Shown here: one piece after another, positions 23,406-35,560 of the stretch | Layout: every line of letters begins with the position of its first letter | Position numbering within the stretch: position 1 is the stretch's first letter | Assembly (NCBI GenBank): GCA_021234155.1 | Contig: JAJEKV010000235.1 | Coordinates: forward strand, 496,001-560,000 | Direction of reading: 5' to 3' | Source of the DNA: Isoetes taiwanensis | Lineage: Eukaryota; Streptophyta; Lycopodiopsida; Isoetales; Isoetaceae | DNA length: 64,000 nt | The notes under the pieces: generated by a model | What the model saw: only the letters and a program-made list of their open reading frames with translations | Databases searched by the model: none | What the model was told of the DNA's origin: nothing | Position numbers and translations under genes: made by a program

Positions 23406-23433
23406 TTTGCTACCCACCAGCATACTTTCACCC
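23406..23433 (-). repeat. Right terminal inverted repeat
   Basis: TTTGCTACCCACCAGCATAC then TTTCACCC, the inverted partner of 15,128-15,155, followed by CCAT. 23,434-23,796 contains nothing recognisable. Confidence 0.75.
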
Positions 23434-23796
23434 CCATAAGCCTAACTACCCTTGATGTAGCTACAACAAGGAAAGATACTAACAATCCACACAATGCAAA
23501 CCTTACCTCAAAACCATTCTCCCTGAGGATAATCTATTAGCTATGATGCGCAATAACTTGGAAACTTACAGTGTACACTTAGAATAACAGTGTTCCATGC
23601 CATAGCCTCATCTAGACACCCATATATGCCTCATGTTGCCGTCTCGGCCCAACTTCATTTGATCTCTAAGGTTCCACCATTTATTTATCTCCAATTAGTT
23701 AAGGTTTTTAATATTCCAATTAAAAACCCTCTTCCTATAGCTAAGGATTATTAGTGCATCTAAGGTGGAACTCATTCTGGATTACAAATCCACACC

Positions 23797-26700
23797 GACT
23801 CATGACCACAACTGCTTATATCAACTGTCAAATGATTCCGAACTATGGCTCCACCTCAGCGAGCCAAAATATCCATGTCTCATGTTCTTAGAATTATTTA
23901 AGTTTACGTTACCACTCAGATCTCCTAGATCTCCTGCAACTGCTCTACTGGCTAATCTATATTCATACCATAGCCCTTACACTTCCATTGTTCCCCTTTG
24001 GCTTCTATCTTTACCTATTATTACAAGAATTTGTCGTGGCGGCAGTCACCGCCACTAGTTTGTCCTTTTTAGTGGGTGGGTACTTATGTAATGGAACCCG
24101 ATAGCGCCTCCAAAAATATTTTGTCCTTAACCTTATGTGATCCTTTAAAAATTGAGACATCACTAGTAAATGGGTCAGAAACATCTAGACATCTATTTTA
24201 TCTAGATTTGATGATGTTCCTACATGCTTCCAATGAGAATGTTCAACAAAAAAATGTGATTTTACATCTTTTCAAATGTGTCGCACAAAAGATAAACTAA
24301 TCTAGCATACTTCAGATTGAATAAAGTAGTATGAAGGATATATATTTACATAATGCAAGCATGCCTTTTAGTGAAGTTAGTCACTCAATGACATGGCACG
24401 CGTAAACTAATGAATTAAGAGTTATGCCATAATGGAAGCGAAAAGAGGCAACAAACGGGAATATCTGAAGCGGTCATAGCAATAGCTTGGGACTCACAAA
24501 ACACAAACTACCTAGACTCTTCAAACAGGAAAAAATTGCATCAAATGGTGTGTTGGCCATAAGCCCTCTCGCGACACGATGATTCAAGCTTCTTTTAAAA
24601 GTCCTATTCGAGCAAAGTATAAGCGTCCAACAATTTGGGATCATGAGTATCTTGCATTTTAAGATGAAAATCTAGTCTTGTTGGTTTATGCTTCTCTTTA
24701 TAAGAGAATTCGTCCCGGATGCTACGTCGCGAGATGTCCTTTTAAATTTCACTTTACGGAGAAGTTCGAAAAATTTAATTCAGTTGGATAGCCCCATTGC
24801 ACTCCAGATTTTTTCTTGAATATTCAAAAAATTGCTGCTGAACGTTAGCAAGCTGCCGGTTGCCAAGTAGCTACCGCAACGATCCAAGTTGCTTATCTAT
24901 CGCTGAAAAGTTCTCAATCTCCGGCTTCTCAAGCCTCTCGCCTATATCATCGGTAGAAACCTATTTCAATTTCACGTTATCCTTAAAGCGAAGAAATATT
25001 AGCCTCCCGGGGCAGATATTTTCACCGGGCATCACTTTTTGGTCATCACAAATGCATTGTTTGCTATCAATATCTTCATTATAATCTCTAACATCTCCCC
25101 GATTCTAGGATTAGAAAGAGCGAATACAAATTTGAAAAGGAAATTTTATGAAAAACCATTCCTACCACCGTAGTCTAGGCATCAAGTGATGGGTTGTTTT
25201 CAAAAAAAAAGCTTACAACGTGTTTGAAAGAAGCCTTTTCCGCATCCAAAGAAGCTATAATTCGAAGAGCGGATGAATGGGTGTGTTTTGCGCCCTCTTC
25301 GACTTCCTCATTCCCTTGTTGTCCCGGTCCCCAAAAGTCGTTACGCTTTTACAAATGGTGAGCTTCGGACTTCATTGTTTTTTATTCCTTCGTTAAGGCG
25401 GCGCAGTTGAAACTATTGTACCCGGTTCAACGCGTTCGCAGACAACCTAAACCAGTTCCCGCATCTCGAAATTGAAGGTAAAGCATGTTGTTCGCTGCGC
25501 ATGCCAAATCCAACACAAAAACTAAATTTAACACGCATACCATAATCCGAGCGAAGGTTGGGCCCTCAATGCGCCGCCCGATGAGTGCCTCTACAACCTG
25601 AGCATTTTTGTGCTTTCTTCCTTCCTATCAGGGTCGTGTACGGTGGAACATTTACTCGGGCGGCTCCGCCATAACAACATGAATCATTGATGCTAGAAAA
25701 GAAGAATCGGTGTGCAACCTCATAGCCATACCAATTCCGCCACCAGGCTACTATAAATGACGACACCAACTAACTTTGGACTTTTTTTTATCTGAAAACA
25801 AAGATGAATCTAGCTCTTCCCAGAACTGATTATGAAGCTTGTAGATGCCTCTAGAAGAAGTAGACGTTTCACGTTCTCCACAGCAGCTTCTAGAAAGAAC
25901 GGTATCCTTCTAATTTTTTTTTGTGCTTTTACACCTATACAATACTAAACTTAGAAATTAATTTAAAGAAGTTACTTTTAAGCTGCACCCTCCATGTTAC
26001 AATTATATATTAGAGATATCATTACCAATTACCAATTTGTTAACAACATGCATATATCACAAATGAGACAAGAAAGAAAAAACAAGAAGTTAGAAGACCA
26101 GAATACCCACAACACCTCTGTATTCCAGCCCGATCTTACTATATCGGAGTTGCGCATCCCGAATCGGGACTTTCCTTGCCCAAATCCACACTTCCCAAGC
26201 TGTTTTGGCATGTTTTCACGTGAATCCAAACCCATCCAGATAGCTCCAAAAATCCTTCCATGATATCCTTGATTCAGCCAAAATGCCCCTTTACCATTGA
26301 ATCCGGTCCTTTTATATACAAATATATCATATCCCTCTCAGCTTCTCTTCAACTAGACTAACTTAGGCTTGCAAATCTCGGCAAAAAGGCCTCTATACCC
26401 CTCTGAGGCAGCATCAATCTCTATCTTTTGAAGAAGTCCAATGCAAATCGACCATTTCTAGCTATGCCCAAACGCTTAAAAAGAATCCACATGCATCAAT
26501 TCAGCTTTTCTCAATTAGATCCCATGCCATCCGCTAAGCAAAGCCTAAAACATCTGTTTGAATTTCTATGTTCACATCAACACATAAGCACCCAAATATC
26601 TTATCAAAAGCATGAACAAATTTAGGCATAGACGCAACTATGATTTCTTACCTCTGGAGTTTTTACACGCCATAGTTCCTTGGAAATACATAGCCATAAC

Positions 26701-27208
26701 CCTCTTAACAAATCATCATAAATCCAACCATGGCAGTCCATATCAAATCTCAAATTAACTCAGCAAAACCCCACCTTAGAATTTCTTCGCGGATAGACCT
26801 CTGGACCCCTTGCAATTGATTGCGCCTCCAAAGATCGTCTTCTAACTCCAAGAATCAAACTGCAGAAGAACATACATAGTGCAGTCAATTCTGACCCAGC
26901 ATCACAATTTCTGTCATAACTTTCTCATACGGATGAGTTTCAGCCTGATCAGACCCATTCCGAAAAGCTAACTTAAGGATCTTTCCAACAAAAGAAAAAT
27001 CACCTGAAAAGGATCTCGGATTGCCAAGATATGATGCTTCAAAAATTGGGTTCTAAAACTGCCCAGAATTGCTCCCTGCCTTCATGCTCTGCAACAATAC
27101 TTTCTCCAAAGAGACAAAACCCTGGTCTCGTGCTGCATACATGCCATGAATATGTATATACATACATAAATACGTATATTAACCCATCAAGTGGTCAGGA
27201 CTGTTACA
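23797..27208 (-). mobile_element. LTR (family 1), second copy, split by an insertion
   Basis: 23,797-24,019 matches 12,371-12,595 and about 26,020-27,208 matches about 12,597-13,785, ending TGTTACA in both copies. After TGTTACA the two copies diverge, which fixes the LTR edge. Identity is about 95 percent by eye. It lacks the ~300-bp block found at 12,072-12,370, and no internal region follows, so it is an LTR fragment. Confidence 0.75.
24020..26018. mobile_element. ~2-kb insertion within the LTR copy, CACTA-like left end
   Basis: The uninterrupted copy at about 12,596 gives the empty site. The insertion begins TATTACAAGAATTTGTCG, followed by a hairpin GTGGCGG-CAGTCA-CCGCCAC. CACTACAAGAATTTG would be a typical CACTA start, and the two differences are both C to T. 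The right end near 26,018 (TTATATATTAGAG) is not a matching terminus, so that side is eroded or rearranged. Inside, only short broken frames are seen (for example 25,769-25,566 minus); no transposase is recognised. Confidence 0.6.
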
Positions 27209-28735
27209 CATAATTAACCTAATTAAGCCATTATGGTCTAATTAACTAATTGTGACCAATGAGGGGGTGCCACCTGGCCCAAATCGATTGGCCAGGAGGG
27301 ACTTACTATTTTGGGGCAAGGAATAGGGGTCCTACCCTCCAGTTCACACCAAATTTGAATTTGGAGTGAAGGGGAGCAGCAGCCAGCAGCTTACACTTGT
27401 TTTTGCCAACACTTGACCACCAGCCTCGAACTATGGATGCCTACCGTGACCATGGCTCTAGTCAAGACACCGGTTAGTCAATAGATAGCTTCTTTTTCTA
27501 CTGACACTTCTTTGGATAAATAGAATGATTAAATTCTCTTTTGAAAGTTGTTCTGAATACTTGAATGGTATTTACATTAGTTCTTTCTGCTTCTTCCGTG
27601 TATTGGGAATTATGGGAAGGGTGGAGATCTAAAGGCCTCTTAGAATTAGAGATGTCTCTAGTTAGATCCCTTAATACCCAATAAATGCGGCCTGTGCACA
27701 AGAGCCAACCTGGCTGTGGATGCTATGATGTGGTTTAGCACCAGACAATGAGTATGAGGGTGAATTGGGGGTGGGGTCTTGCCTAACGCGGCTACGAGAC
27801 TTCTACAGTGTGCTAGGCTCATAGCCGGTCATTGTGTGTGGGCCGGGTATAGGTCTGACACTCTCTGGGCCGGAGGGCGTGGGCCATAGAGGGTCGTCCT
27901 TGGCTCGAATGGGTTGGTGAGCTGACCTTTAGATTTAGGGGAGTAAGTCGGGTACGAATGCGGGGGTCGCTGATGCGGCACGTGTTCTCGAGCACACTCA
28001 GGGATCCGTCATACTCGACTAGGAGGCGCCTCTCTAACTTGCCTCATCGGACCGGGGAGATGTAACCCGGAGTAGTCCCGAAGGGTGATTCCTTGGGATT
28101 GCGTCTCCGGAGGGCTACAAGCACGTCATAGCATGATTCAGCCTATCTGCAAAGTATGCACAGGAGGGGCGGATGGAGTGGACAACCCTAGCCATTGCCT
28201 TATGCCACACAATGCCATGTTATACTTCCGTCTGTTGAGATCTTGAGGCCCTGGCTGTCAGTTGATCCCTTGGAGTCTGAGCCCGGGGTAGTGCCTGGTT
28301 ATGGTGTTATTTCATGTTGTTATGGATGTATTATCTTTGCCGTGATGATGATGGATGGGCCACCCTTCGTGGTGTATTTTGCATGGTGATTGTATGCTAA
28401 CGTATATATATGCTTCCACCGTATAGGATTTCCCATAGAGGACGTGGGACGAATGACACCTCCGTGTTCCTCGCCCGGACACTCGGCCATCCCAAGTGGT
28501 CCGAGTACGACGGAGGGCCTTGCCATGGTGATGTGGTCACCATGGGAGGGGAATTCCCCGTATTTATATGATGGGAGCATCGTATAGATTCAATGAACGA
28601 AAAGGGTAAGGGGTGAGAAATGAAACCCTAAAACGCTTTAAGTACTCTTGTCTGCTTTGATGCTGACGTCAGCATTTGCATTTTAAATACATATTAAAAT
28701 TTAATTATTTTATTATGAATAATTATTTCGTAACA
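27202..28735 (+). mobile_element. Apparent solo LTR (family 2)
   Basis: Starts TGTTACACATAATTAACC and ends ATTATTTCGTAACA, so it has inverted TGTTACA/YGTAACA ends. The flanking five bases are AGGAC and GGGAC, a 4 of 5 match. Internal blocks (GCGGCCTGTGCACAAGAGCC, then CTGGCTGTGGATGCTATGATG) recur in a diverged copy at 46,390-47,128. A perfect palindrome CCATGGTGA-TGTGG-TCACCATGG lies near 28,525. No primer site or coding region follows. The start coincides with the TGTTACA that ends LTR family 1, so the left edge is uncertain. Confidence 0.5.
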
Positions 28736-28899
28736 GGGACATAGTAGACAAAACTGGGATTAATATTAATATTTACAAAATTGTTACAATGGCATTGCCC
28801 GAAGGCAACTACAGATGGTCTCCCCGGATTCTCCGGGCAAGAGCTAAGTCCTTGGTCATAATCGTGACCCTCTTTGCATTTTTTGGTGAATTGCTACGG

Positions 28900-31340
28900 C
28901 AACCTTTTTCTATCTGCCATGATTGCATCATATGCTAAGCATAGTCTTACCAAGGAAGCCTTGAGACTATTTTATGAAACGTAGCAGGATGGCACAATTC
29001 AAATAAAATGACTGTCCTTACCGTACTTTCTACATGCAGCGCTATGGGACAACATTCGTCATTGTTGTGTTTTTTTGTTATTCTTACTAAAGATATCTAG
29101 ATTTAGAGGAAGCTGTAAGAGCCATGTAAGAGGCAAAAGGGATATTCCAGTCTACTTCTATTCTGTTGTGTGCTCTGGGTTGCTTGAGTCTCAAACTCAG
29201 TTAAGATGGCCAATTAGACATATTACACATAAGAATGGTGAGAACCTAGAAGGCCCAACTGAAGTAGATACCCTGAGGTCTAGCCCAGGCTATGTGGAAG
29301 GTTTGGTGGTGGATGAGCATCCTTTGATTACGAGTATATGTTTCATAAAAGGCAACCAAGGGTGCCCAAAAGGGCTAGAAGTGACAGATATTTACAAAGG
29401 ATGGAAAGTATGGCACCAACCAAAGAAAACCTAGAAGCAATTAGGGGATAAGAGTGTTGCACTCTAGATTGCACAGTTCAGAATAGCGTGGATGACTTTG
29501 TGGAAATAACGTCCCAATGCATTGGACAGCTTCAGAAAGACAGGATTAATTTCATCTACTCCCTGTATAGAAATTCCTGCTATGATGAAAATACAGGAAT
29601 ATTACATTATCAATTGAGGTGCTTGAAGGTATGTATGAGAGCATTAAGATGGATTCTTGACCCGAGCAAGACATCATTTTGAAGATACTGGGAGCAGATC
29701 AGAAAAGGGCACAGGTTGTTCCAGCATGGCAATGCACTAACTTTGAAACCTAGAGCAAACACTTTGAAAGACATTGCAGTATTCGAGAGCATTGTGTGAT
29801 ACATGTTTCAATCTATGCCGTATAAGTCGAAGGTGAACGACCACAGTGTACAAGTGGTCCAAAGTGTGTTGCCACAACATTACTCTAGAAAGAGTGTTTT
29901 AAAGAGGTCAACTCCATTCTAGAAACTACTGGAGGTCGACGGCCTCTTTCTCAATCATCTTTCAGCAGGTTATGGAAAACTCACTTCTCGGACGTGTGTA
30001 TCTTGCAATCATGTCATTCCCAAAGTGCAACACTTGCATTCAATTGAAGGATACACTTGCATTAACTACAATAGAGAAAGAAAGAATGGCAATCAGGGAG
30101 CAATTTGCAGATCACCAATCAGATCAAATATCATGTAGACAGTAGTATTAGCAGTGGAGAACATTTTCCCAGATGCAGCCTGACAGATTTGTGTGTATAC
30201 GTCATGATAAGATGGACCAACACAAGTTGTTAAAGCTAGATCCTTTGCCCAAGCATTGTCAAAACGCTTTTCAGATGAAAGTAAGGCTGGCGGGTGTCTT
30301 GACACATAGGCATGGAACTGGCACCTATGGTCATTCTGTGCTTGATCTATGGAGAGATCATCCCAATTTTCATGTGAGTTCTATTTTCAAGTGCTTGAGA
30401 ACACTAGAGAGAGGATCGATCGAAGGGAGGAGGTATTCTCCCTCAGCCCCCATTTTTGAGGCTTTGATGGATGGTCAACCTCTTTGTTACCAAATGCAGA
30501 TAAAGGAGCTCACATCCAAGGTGTCGAAAGAAACAAGGAGGACTTGGGATAAGTTCCCCTTACTTGAGAAACAATTGCCAAAGGAGCTATGTGTTCAATT
30601 GGACAACTGTTGGAAAGAAAACAAGAATAGATGAATGTTTGGGGCAATGTCATACTTGACAGCAATGGGAGCATTCAAGATTGTGAAGGTGGGGTTCATG
30701 ATGGTTGGGCATACACATGATGACATAGATGCATTCTTTGGAACTTTCTCAGCAACCTGTGTCACATTATTCTAAATTGGAGCTCCCAATCTCATTTGTT
30801 CTGAAAAACTTCGAACATGTGTTGGAGATGCCTTTGAAAGTACCAATTGTGCAGAAGAGCTTTCTAGAGTCACATGTCTAACACCGCCTCTAGTATCATG
30901 AGATATAGGGACAGAAGCTGGAACAACAAGCTGAGAAGAGGAGAGAGCTAAAACTGTTGCCTCAGTTGAGCTAGCTATACATATGCCACTGGAAGAAATA
31001 GGAGCATGAGGCCATGTCAGTGGATTGAGATGCAAAGAAGTCTGCTTCTCCTGCCCCTCAGATCCAACCGCTATTGATGATATCAAACTATCAAGAAAAG
31101 CAGGAGCATCTTCTCGAGCCAGTTTGTGTGCACCTCGAACACTAATTTTGGAGAATCTAGAGCATATTCCCTTTCACCAGTGCCATGTACCCCATTAGGA
31201 TTACCAGGATTACGAGTTGCTTTTGCCATCTCCACTAAAAGAGGCCGAGATTTCAGAGCTCAACAATCCTCCACAACAAATTACTTTCTAATAAAGAGCA
31301 CTCCACGAGCTTTTCGAGGAGTCCAAATGTGATAAATTTC
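28900..31340 (+). pseudogene. DUF7869-type transposase-like pseudogene
   Basis: Frames at 29,075-29,434 and 30,173-30,634 on plus carry the best signal. The second reads CIRHDKMDQHKLLKLDPL, then GTYGHSVLDLWRD, then CVQLDNCWKENKNR. After one TGA stop (30,632-30,634) it continues MFGAMSYLTAMGAFKIV and GFMMVGHTHDDIDAFFG (about 30,690-30,740). The D-N-C-ENKNR and GHTHDDID motifs are the hallmarks of the DUF7869 family, which occurs in transposon-borne genes of plants, fungi and animals. Downstream sequence to ~31,330 keeps broken frames consistent with a C-terminal region. Several stops upstream show the copy is dead. No terminal repeats were found. Family assignment is from motif memory. Confidence 0.6.
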
Positions 31341-32540
31341 CACCAAACTCAAGAATTATGGTGAAAAGAAGATTGCAGGCAAATCCTAACATTGCCAATA
31401 AAGGACTGGATCTGTCAGGCGATCTTCCTCTATCAAAACAATATAATCACTACATAAACCATATATCAACGGAAAGAGCGTGCAATGGATTTTCCAATAA
31501 GTCCAAAAGCACTCAAATCTGACATGGGAATCAAAAGTTATATGCAAATGAATGGGGCTGAAACCCTAGGTGCCATCACCAACGCCCTTCAGCCATCCCT
31601 CTTCCCATTCCTCTTAACTTTGTCCAGAAAACAAAAAATGTACAGTTGAAAAGGAATAGATCATAAATGCTCTAATTCTATCAAAATTTTCTCTTTGTTC
31701 GTGTTTTTAGAGATAAAATTCATTTCAAGAGCCATAAAAACTAACTTGATGCATTTGAAGATTACATCTACTTGCAGACATCGAAAAGCATCTGCTTTCT
31801 GGAAAAATAACCCCATCATCTCTCAAGCGGTTCTTGATAGCATCTGACATTTGCATAGTTGCATTGTCTTTACTTTCTGGCTTCTTAGCATTACTACCAA
31901 GATTTTTTTGTTTTTTCTTCTCAATAAATTGTCTTTAAACGATCAAACCTTCAGTAGCATGACCCAAATGAGTGGTATAGACTTAATGCCCAGCTTGGAG
32001 ATTTGCCATGAAAATGGACACCAATACCACTTTATCTTATTTCCTTTCCCAAAAATTAAAGTAGCTAAACATATTAGTTCTTCAAAAACACAGACAATCT
32101 CTAGGGAATGTCTTAGAGATAGTCTAGGAATCTATTCTCATTTATGGCTGTAAGTTGAAGAATAATATTAAGATAGCATTATTTTTTACTAGCAATAGAT
32201 ATTAAGTATTACTCTTTTTTCTATTGTCATGTGTTTCCTTCAAGAGTAGCTATGAATGACCAATATTTTAGCCCTTGCGAGATCCAATAAAGTCCAAAAG
32301 GTATTTTTGAATTCAGATTTCTAATAATTTGAATCTCTGCATAGTTTTCCAAGACTTTTTGGGACAGAAATTTTCATTTGATATTCTATAGATTGTGACA
32401 TTCCCCTAGAGTATACTTATGAGTATATATATTCTACGACCATGTCACAATTTGAGTCAGACCAACCAACTTGTGAGGGGCTATATCTAGCATAGGGAAG
32501 AGGGAAAAGGGGGGGGGAGGAGGGGATCAATTGATTATAT
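31341..32540. other. AT-rich stretch without recognised content
   Basis: No coding signal, tandem array or terminal repeat was seen. A G-run (32,507-32,517) lies just before LINE-A. Confidence 0.5.
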
Positions 32541-32543
32541 AAC

Positions 32544-34240
32544 TTGCTCCCCACGCTACAGCAACACACTGACCAATTGGTCGCGGTGCTTATGACTACT
32601 AAGGAGAGATGCTTTGGTAGAAACTACCCATGGAGGACCTTGGGAACTATAATCTTTGCTCTAATCAGTGGTTTGATGCTGAATGTTGGGATCTCAAGAG
32701 CCGACTTTGACAGGTCACCAAACCTGCTCCGCACCCCCTCGTGATCAGATAACACCGTCCTTTTATAAAAGAAAAGAAAGCCAGATACATTGCAGAGTAT
32801 TAGAGGGAAACGGTTTACCTCCTGAACAGACATCCCAGTGAATTCTGGAGAAAGGTGATGAGCAACCCTTTGCATCCTGTAGGGAATATCAATATGGACC
32901 AATCAGTACAATACTTGCACCAGTTCTATGATCCTCCTGGGGTTCGAGCAGAGATACCTCCATAAAGGGGTATTGTTATAGAAATCACATAGGCGGATGT
33001 CACTCTGGGCTTGCAGTGTCTCGCCGATGGCAAGGCGGCCGACATGGACATCATGCAAGCAGAGCTGCTCAAATGGGCGAGACCACCAATAATGCCCGAC
33101 CTGACTGCACTATTCAACATAGCATTACATGAAGGATTTCTCTAGCAGTGGACCACTAGCAGGGTAGTTTCCATCTATAAGGTAAGAGATTCACATAGCC
33201 CAGCCAACTACAAAACAATCATAGTCAGTCCACTCTTTACAAATAATGGCCAGCATCCTTGAAGAATAATTAATGATGTGGACAAAGGAGACGAAAGTTT
33301 GAGCATTCACACATGCAGTCCCGTCCCTCCACCAATTAACCACTTATTCACACTCCAAACCTTGTTGAGGAAACCAGGAACTGCCATCAGAATTTTTATT
33401 ATTGCTTCGTCGACTTTGCAAAGGCTTTTGACACTGTGTCTCGAGAAAAGTTGAGACAGAGATAGTTGGGAGCCCTTGAAGACTTGCAAAACGCAATATA
33501 CAGACTCTATGAGACATGTTCCGACCGATTAACAACAGGACAATCTACAATAGTATTGTTGTGCTAGAGATGCCTGCTCTTCCCAATACTGTTTGGCCTC
33601 TACATTAACCATTGGAGGGGTGGCTTACCGATCATGTGGAGATAGCACACATCTACAAGTACCTAGACATAGAGTTCCCACTACCATATATTGGAACATT
33701 TCCATTTGGTTACCAATGATCGCGGTTTAGAAGGCATTCTATGCGATGCAGAACAACAGTTATAAAGTAGAGCTATATGATTGGCCCCATCTATCACACT
33801 TGTTCAGGATTTTGGTGGAACATGTTCTTTTATATGGGGTCGAAGTCTGGCACCCAGTCATATCCCAGTCACATGGTTGGAGCAGGTACAGAAAGCCTTT
33901 TTGGAACAGGCACTTGGGGTGAAGTATACAATCCCATATCATATCATGTTGCAAGAGACATGTTTTTTGCCGTTTCATTATCTTCTTACTGCTATATTAT
34001 CTACTTCCAGAAGCTAGTCAGTATAGGCAATGAAGGTCTGTCCAACCTGGCTTATAGTGTGGCCAGATGTCCGCAGTGCCTCAAGGCATGCTGGAAGGAG
34101 AGGCGGGCATAGTGGTTCTCCAGATGAATGTACAAGAGCATAGGTGTATACAGGTTGAAACTGAAGAGGACCACCATCATCTATGATAATTTGCTTCCTC
34201 AACAAGCTTTGGGATGCTGGTGCCCTTGAACAAGTTAATC
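32544..34240 (+). pseudogene. LINE-A: truncated LINE reverse transcriptase remnant
   Basis: Plus-strand pieces in order: LQCLADGKAADMDIMQAELL (about 33,015), SPANYKTIIVSPLF (about 33,198), and the RT motif VDFAKAFDTVSREKL (about 33,407). The carboxy-terminal region has EQVQKAFLEQALGVKYTIPY (about 33,880-33,940), found almost verbatim in LINE-B. The endonuclease domain is missing, so it is 5' truncated. The YADD box expected after ~33,600 is not visible, which points to an internal deletion. Many stops. Confidence 0.75.
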
Positions 34241-34413
34241 CTTGCCACGCTTGTAAAGATGTCCAGATACTATGGTATAGTCACGGACTTCTCAAAGGAA
34301 TTGTTGACGGCGTGAGCGTAGCTTTTCTAGAGAGAGCTTAGAATCTTCAGATGATAAGGTACCTGTGAGAAAATATTGTTGGTAGTCATGAAACCAGTGT
34401 GGCGTGGCTGTAA

Positions 34414-35560
34414 CTAAAAAGAGTTGATCATCTGAAAAAGTGTCGCAAACTCCTGAGGATGGGTCATCTGTGTGGATGTTGAAAGGTAATCAGGCATCAC
34501 ATGAAACTTTCCTGCCTTATGAATGATTTCAACGGGAGCAAACTCCTGTAGTAGCAGCACCCAGCGGGCAATGCATCCCGTGGGCGTGATTTTATTGATC
34601 AGATAAAGCACAACTTGATGATCTACAAGGAACTTGATTTAGCTACCCAGACGCAAAAAATGAGTGCAAGCACTTCCCTTTCCGTGACAAAATATTTTTT
34701 CTCGGCAGGGTTGAGTTTTCTGATCTCACAGCGAATTGGTTTGTCAAGCTGAGAGTCGTATTCTTGGGAAAGAACATCATCAATAGCAAAAGTTGAAACA
34801 TCTATATGGACATGAAATAGTTTGTCCCGTTGAGGTGGAACAAGAACAGGGGCTTGAGTAAGCAGAACCTTCAATTTTTGAAAGACCGCATCCGCCTGGG
34901 GATTCCAGTCCAAGTGGATTCATCACCCGTGAGTTTATGGATGGAATCAGCAATGGCGGCTAGTCCATAAATGAAAATAGAATAATAATTGACTTCTCCA
35001 ACAAAAGAACGGGTCTCCTTAATGTTGGTAGGCGCCTGAGCCTTCAGAACACAACTGATCTTGACAGGGTCTGTGGTAATGCCTTCTTTACTGATAACGT
35101 GGCCTAGAAGAACACCTGAAGTGATGCAGAGAGTACACTTCTTGGGATTCAAACTGATGCCCGATTCATCACATTTTTGAAAAACTAGCTCAAGTTGGTG
35201 AAATGATCATCCATGGTGCTGTAAGCAGAAAAGTCACCTTGAAAAACTTGCAGAAAAGCATTTTCTTTCATGTAATCCTGAAAAACGAAAAACATAATGC
35301 GCTGGAAAGTGGAAGGCGAATTTGAAACCAAAGAGCACCACTTTGTAGGCAAAAGTACCCGATAGCATGCTGAATGTTGTTTTCAATTGATCTTCAACGC
35401 GAGTGGAAATTTGATTGTAGCCAGAGAAGCCATCCATGAAGGAGTACATCTCATGGCCTGCTACTTCTTCCAGGATTTGATCTGTGAAGGGTAGCGGGGA
35501 ATGATCACGTTCCGTGACCATATTGAGTTTTTGTAATCCAGCAGACACGAATTTTCCCTG
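34414..35560 (-). pseudogene. Ty3/gypsy pol fragment (RT to RNase H)
   Basis: Minus-strand pieces in gene order: LQKLNMVTERDHSPLPFTDQ and SFMDGFSGYNQI (RT, 35,540-35,390), GVLLGHVISKEGITTDPVKI (about 35,115-35,050), FQKLKVLLTQAPVLVPPQRD (about 34,890), FHVHIDVSTFAIDDVLSQE (RNase H start, about 34,800), and EIIHKAGKFHVMPDYLS (about 34,535). The order and spacing are those of gypsy pol. Frameshifts separate the pieces. No gag, integrase or LTR was found next to it. Confidence 0.85.

Larger units (their letters stand above)
15128..23433. mobile_element. Two-gene DNA transposon with TIRs and 4-bp target duplication
   Basis: The left end reads GGGTGAAAGTATG, then TGGTGGGTATCAAA. The reverse complement of the right end reads GGGTGAAAGTATG, then CTGGTGGGTAGCAAA: a ~28-bp match with one 1-base gap and one mismatch. 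Outside the repeats, CCAT occurs on both sides (15,124-15,127 and 23,434-23,437). The 8.3-kb interior holds a degraded transposase gene on plus and an unidentified multi-exon gene on minus, arranged convergently. A 4-bp duplication is known for several superfamilies (Sola, some Academ and Chapaev), so it does not settle the class. All coding parts carry stops and frameshifts, so this copy is dead. Confidence 0.75.
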
